Shown here: positions 62,987-64,000 of the stretch, in pieces
Position numbering within the stretch: the first letter of the stretch is position 1
Layout of the letters: every line of letters starts with the position of its first letter
Source of the DNA: Isoetes taiwanensis
Lineage: Eukaryota > Streptophyta > Lycopodiopsida > Isoetales > Isoetaceae
Direction: 5' to 3'
NCBI GenBank assembly: GCA_021234155.1
Contig: JAJEKV010000028.1
Location: forward strand, 9,068,134-9,132,133
Length of the DNA stretch: 64,000 nucleotides
Notes under the pieces: model-generated
Databases searched by the model: none
Told to the model about the DNA's origin: nothing
The model's input: the letters and a program-made list of their open reading frames with translations, nothing else
Program-made: the position numbers and the translations under genes

Positions 62987-63398
62987 GAACAACTTCCTCT
63001 CAAAAATCCTAAGGAGTCCAAGCAGAAGAAAAGTACCCCCGAGTCATCCTTAAAAGCCATTGAAAATGGAATTTCCTCGAGCTTTAAGTACTTCTTAGAA
63101 GAAGATCGGATGTGGTGGAGTAATTTCTTTCTCGAACGAGAAAATTGTTGTGAAAAAATATAGCTCTAAGGCAGGTTGCAAGAACCATTTGGATGGCCTA
63201 ACACCTTCCATCAACCCGGCACCAAGCGGGGTCCAAGCAATGCTACATTAGCACTGCGGTGAGAAGAAGACAAGGATCGAGTCATGTACCTCGGACCAAG
63301 GCGAGGAATGAGCCTCAAGGTAATATCACGTAAATTACCAAGGGTATGCTAATTGCTCTTCCAACCGAGGAGGATGACAAAGGTCGACCTTCTACGGA

Positions 63399-63430
63399 TA
63401 AACCATCATTCAATTAAATTGGGATTATGT
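63399..63430. repeat. 32-bp direct repeat, right copy (pairs with 39834-39865)
   Basis: 31 of 32 bases match the left copy. Confidence 0.85.
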
Positions 63431-64000
63431 ATGCGGTCCAAAATGCGCCGAATAGGCTTATTATAGGCCATTTTAGCTATATAACCATGTGTTGAATTTG
63501 ATGAAACTTGTAAAATATGATGGAATTTAACCTAAAAATTTTATGTTTTGGCAACATAAAAACCTAAAAAATTGCATATTTTAAACACAATTATCATAGA
63601 AATGAAATTTGTAGAGTAAAATAACAAGTATATTTGAATAACTAAGCGCAAGAAAGTCCTTATTTTCGAAATGAAAATCGCGCTGGCGATTTTGTGAACA
63701 TAAACATACTACATTTATGCAGATTCAACTCAAATATTTATACAAACAATAAAATTTATGTCCTACAAAATGGTCAAAAGCAGGACGATTTTACAAGCGT
63801 GAAGAGTCTTTTATAATGCTCACGATGCGATTTTATCCTGCCCAAAATACTTAAAATGTCCTACAAAATAGTTAAAAAAAAACCAGTTTTAGAGAAAAAT
63901 AATAACAAAAACATCCTACAAAGCAGGTTAAAAGAACAACTTTTTTATGGAAAAAGTAAATACAAAATCGGCGCTGGTAGCGATTTAACAAGGACAATCA
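63431..64000. other. AT-rich flank with degenerate TCCTACAAAATGGTnAAAA repeats
   Basis: TCCTACAAAATGGTCAAAAG (about 63760), TCCTACAAAATAGTTAAAAA (about 63859) and TCCTACAAAGCAGGTTAAAA (about 63916) are loosely repeated; AAAATCGCGCTGGCGATTTT (about 63673) is an inverted repeat, with a broken relative AAAATCGGCGCTGGTAGCGA at the window end. No coding. These could be subterminal repeats of a DNA transposon. Confidence 0.5.

Overview
The window looks like repeat-dense nuclear DNA of a land plant. The evidence is a chromodomain Ty3/Gypsy element, a Ty1/Copia element primed by initiator tRNA-Met, a plant LINE with an APE endonuclease and zf-RVT, a Helitron, degenerate TTTAGGG tracts, an LRR receptor fragment and GT-AG split exons. 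The mix of DUF7869-like transposases, RING-H2 genes and a ParB-methyltransferase gene makes a fern or other seed-free plant my guess, but the sequence does not prove it. There are no rRNA or tRNA genes and no clearly intact host gene.

Layout. 487-7458 (-): a nearly full-length LINE with an 18-bp target-site duplication (TSD), carrying a 555-bp MITE in ORF2. 9411-22483: chromovirus Gypsy A with two 1.6-kb LTRs. Between its primer site and gag it holds about 4 kb of extra sequence, including a histone H3/CENH3-like reading frame. 22484-31281: a related copy, B, missing its 5' half and split by a 3.9-kb non-autonomous Helitron (24145-28034) whose insertion point can be read to the base. 32136-34156: exons of a RING-H2/coiled-coil gene set in huge (CCA)n/(TGG)n tracts. 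34205-39767: fragments of DUF7869-type transposon genes, a hAT-like MITE, an LRR pseudogene and a four-exon transposase-like gene. 39834-63430: a transposon-like locus bounded by a 32-bp direct repeat. It was split by Copia C (TSD AGGCA), and C's own 3' LTR was later split by Gypsy D (TSD CCAGG).

With C and D set aside, the locus contains a minus-strand gene whose frame runs from a ParB/sulfiredoxin-like domain into a five-exon beta-class DNA methyltransferase (motif IV before motif I). A divergent plus-strand gene carries DUF7869 transposase hallmarks (GMDQ, LDNT, GHTHDQID). Between them is a 42-bp-period array of a perfect 18-bp palindrome, and variants of that palindrome also lie in a methyltransferase intron. 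This locus, together with the H3-bearing chromovirus, is the best candidate for an undescribed system.

Insertion order inferred from nesting: D after C after the ParB-methyltransferase locus; Helitron after Gypsy B; MITE after LINE. Many frameshifts may be sequence errors. The two LTRs of D differ mainly where one copy has CAG or CTG, the same pattern recurs between the LTRs of A, and it appears at a stop codon in B. Pseudogene calls are therefore provisional.
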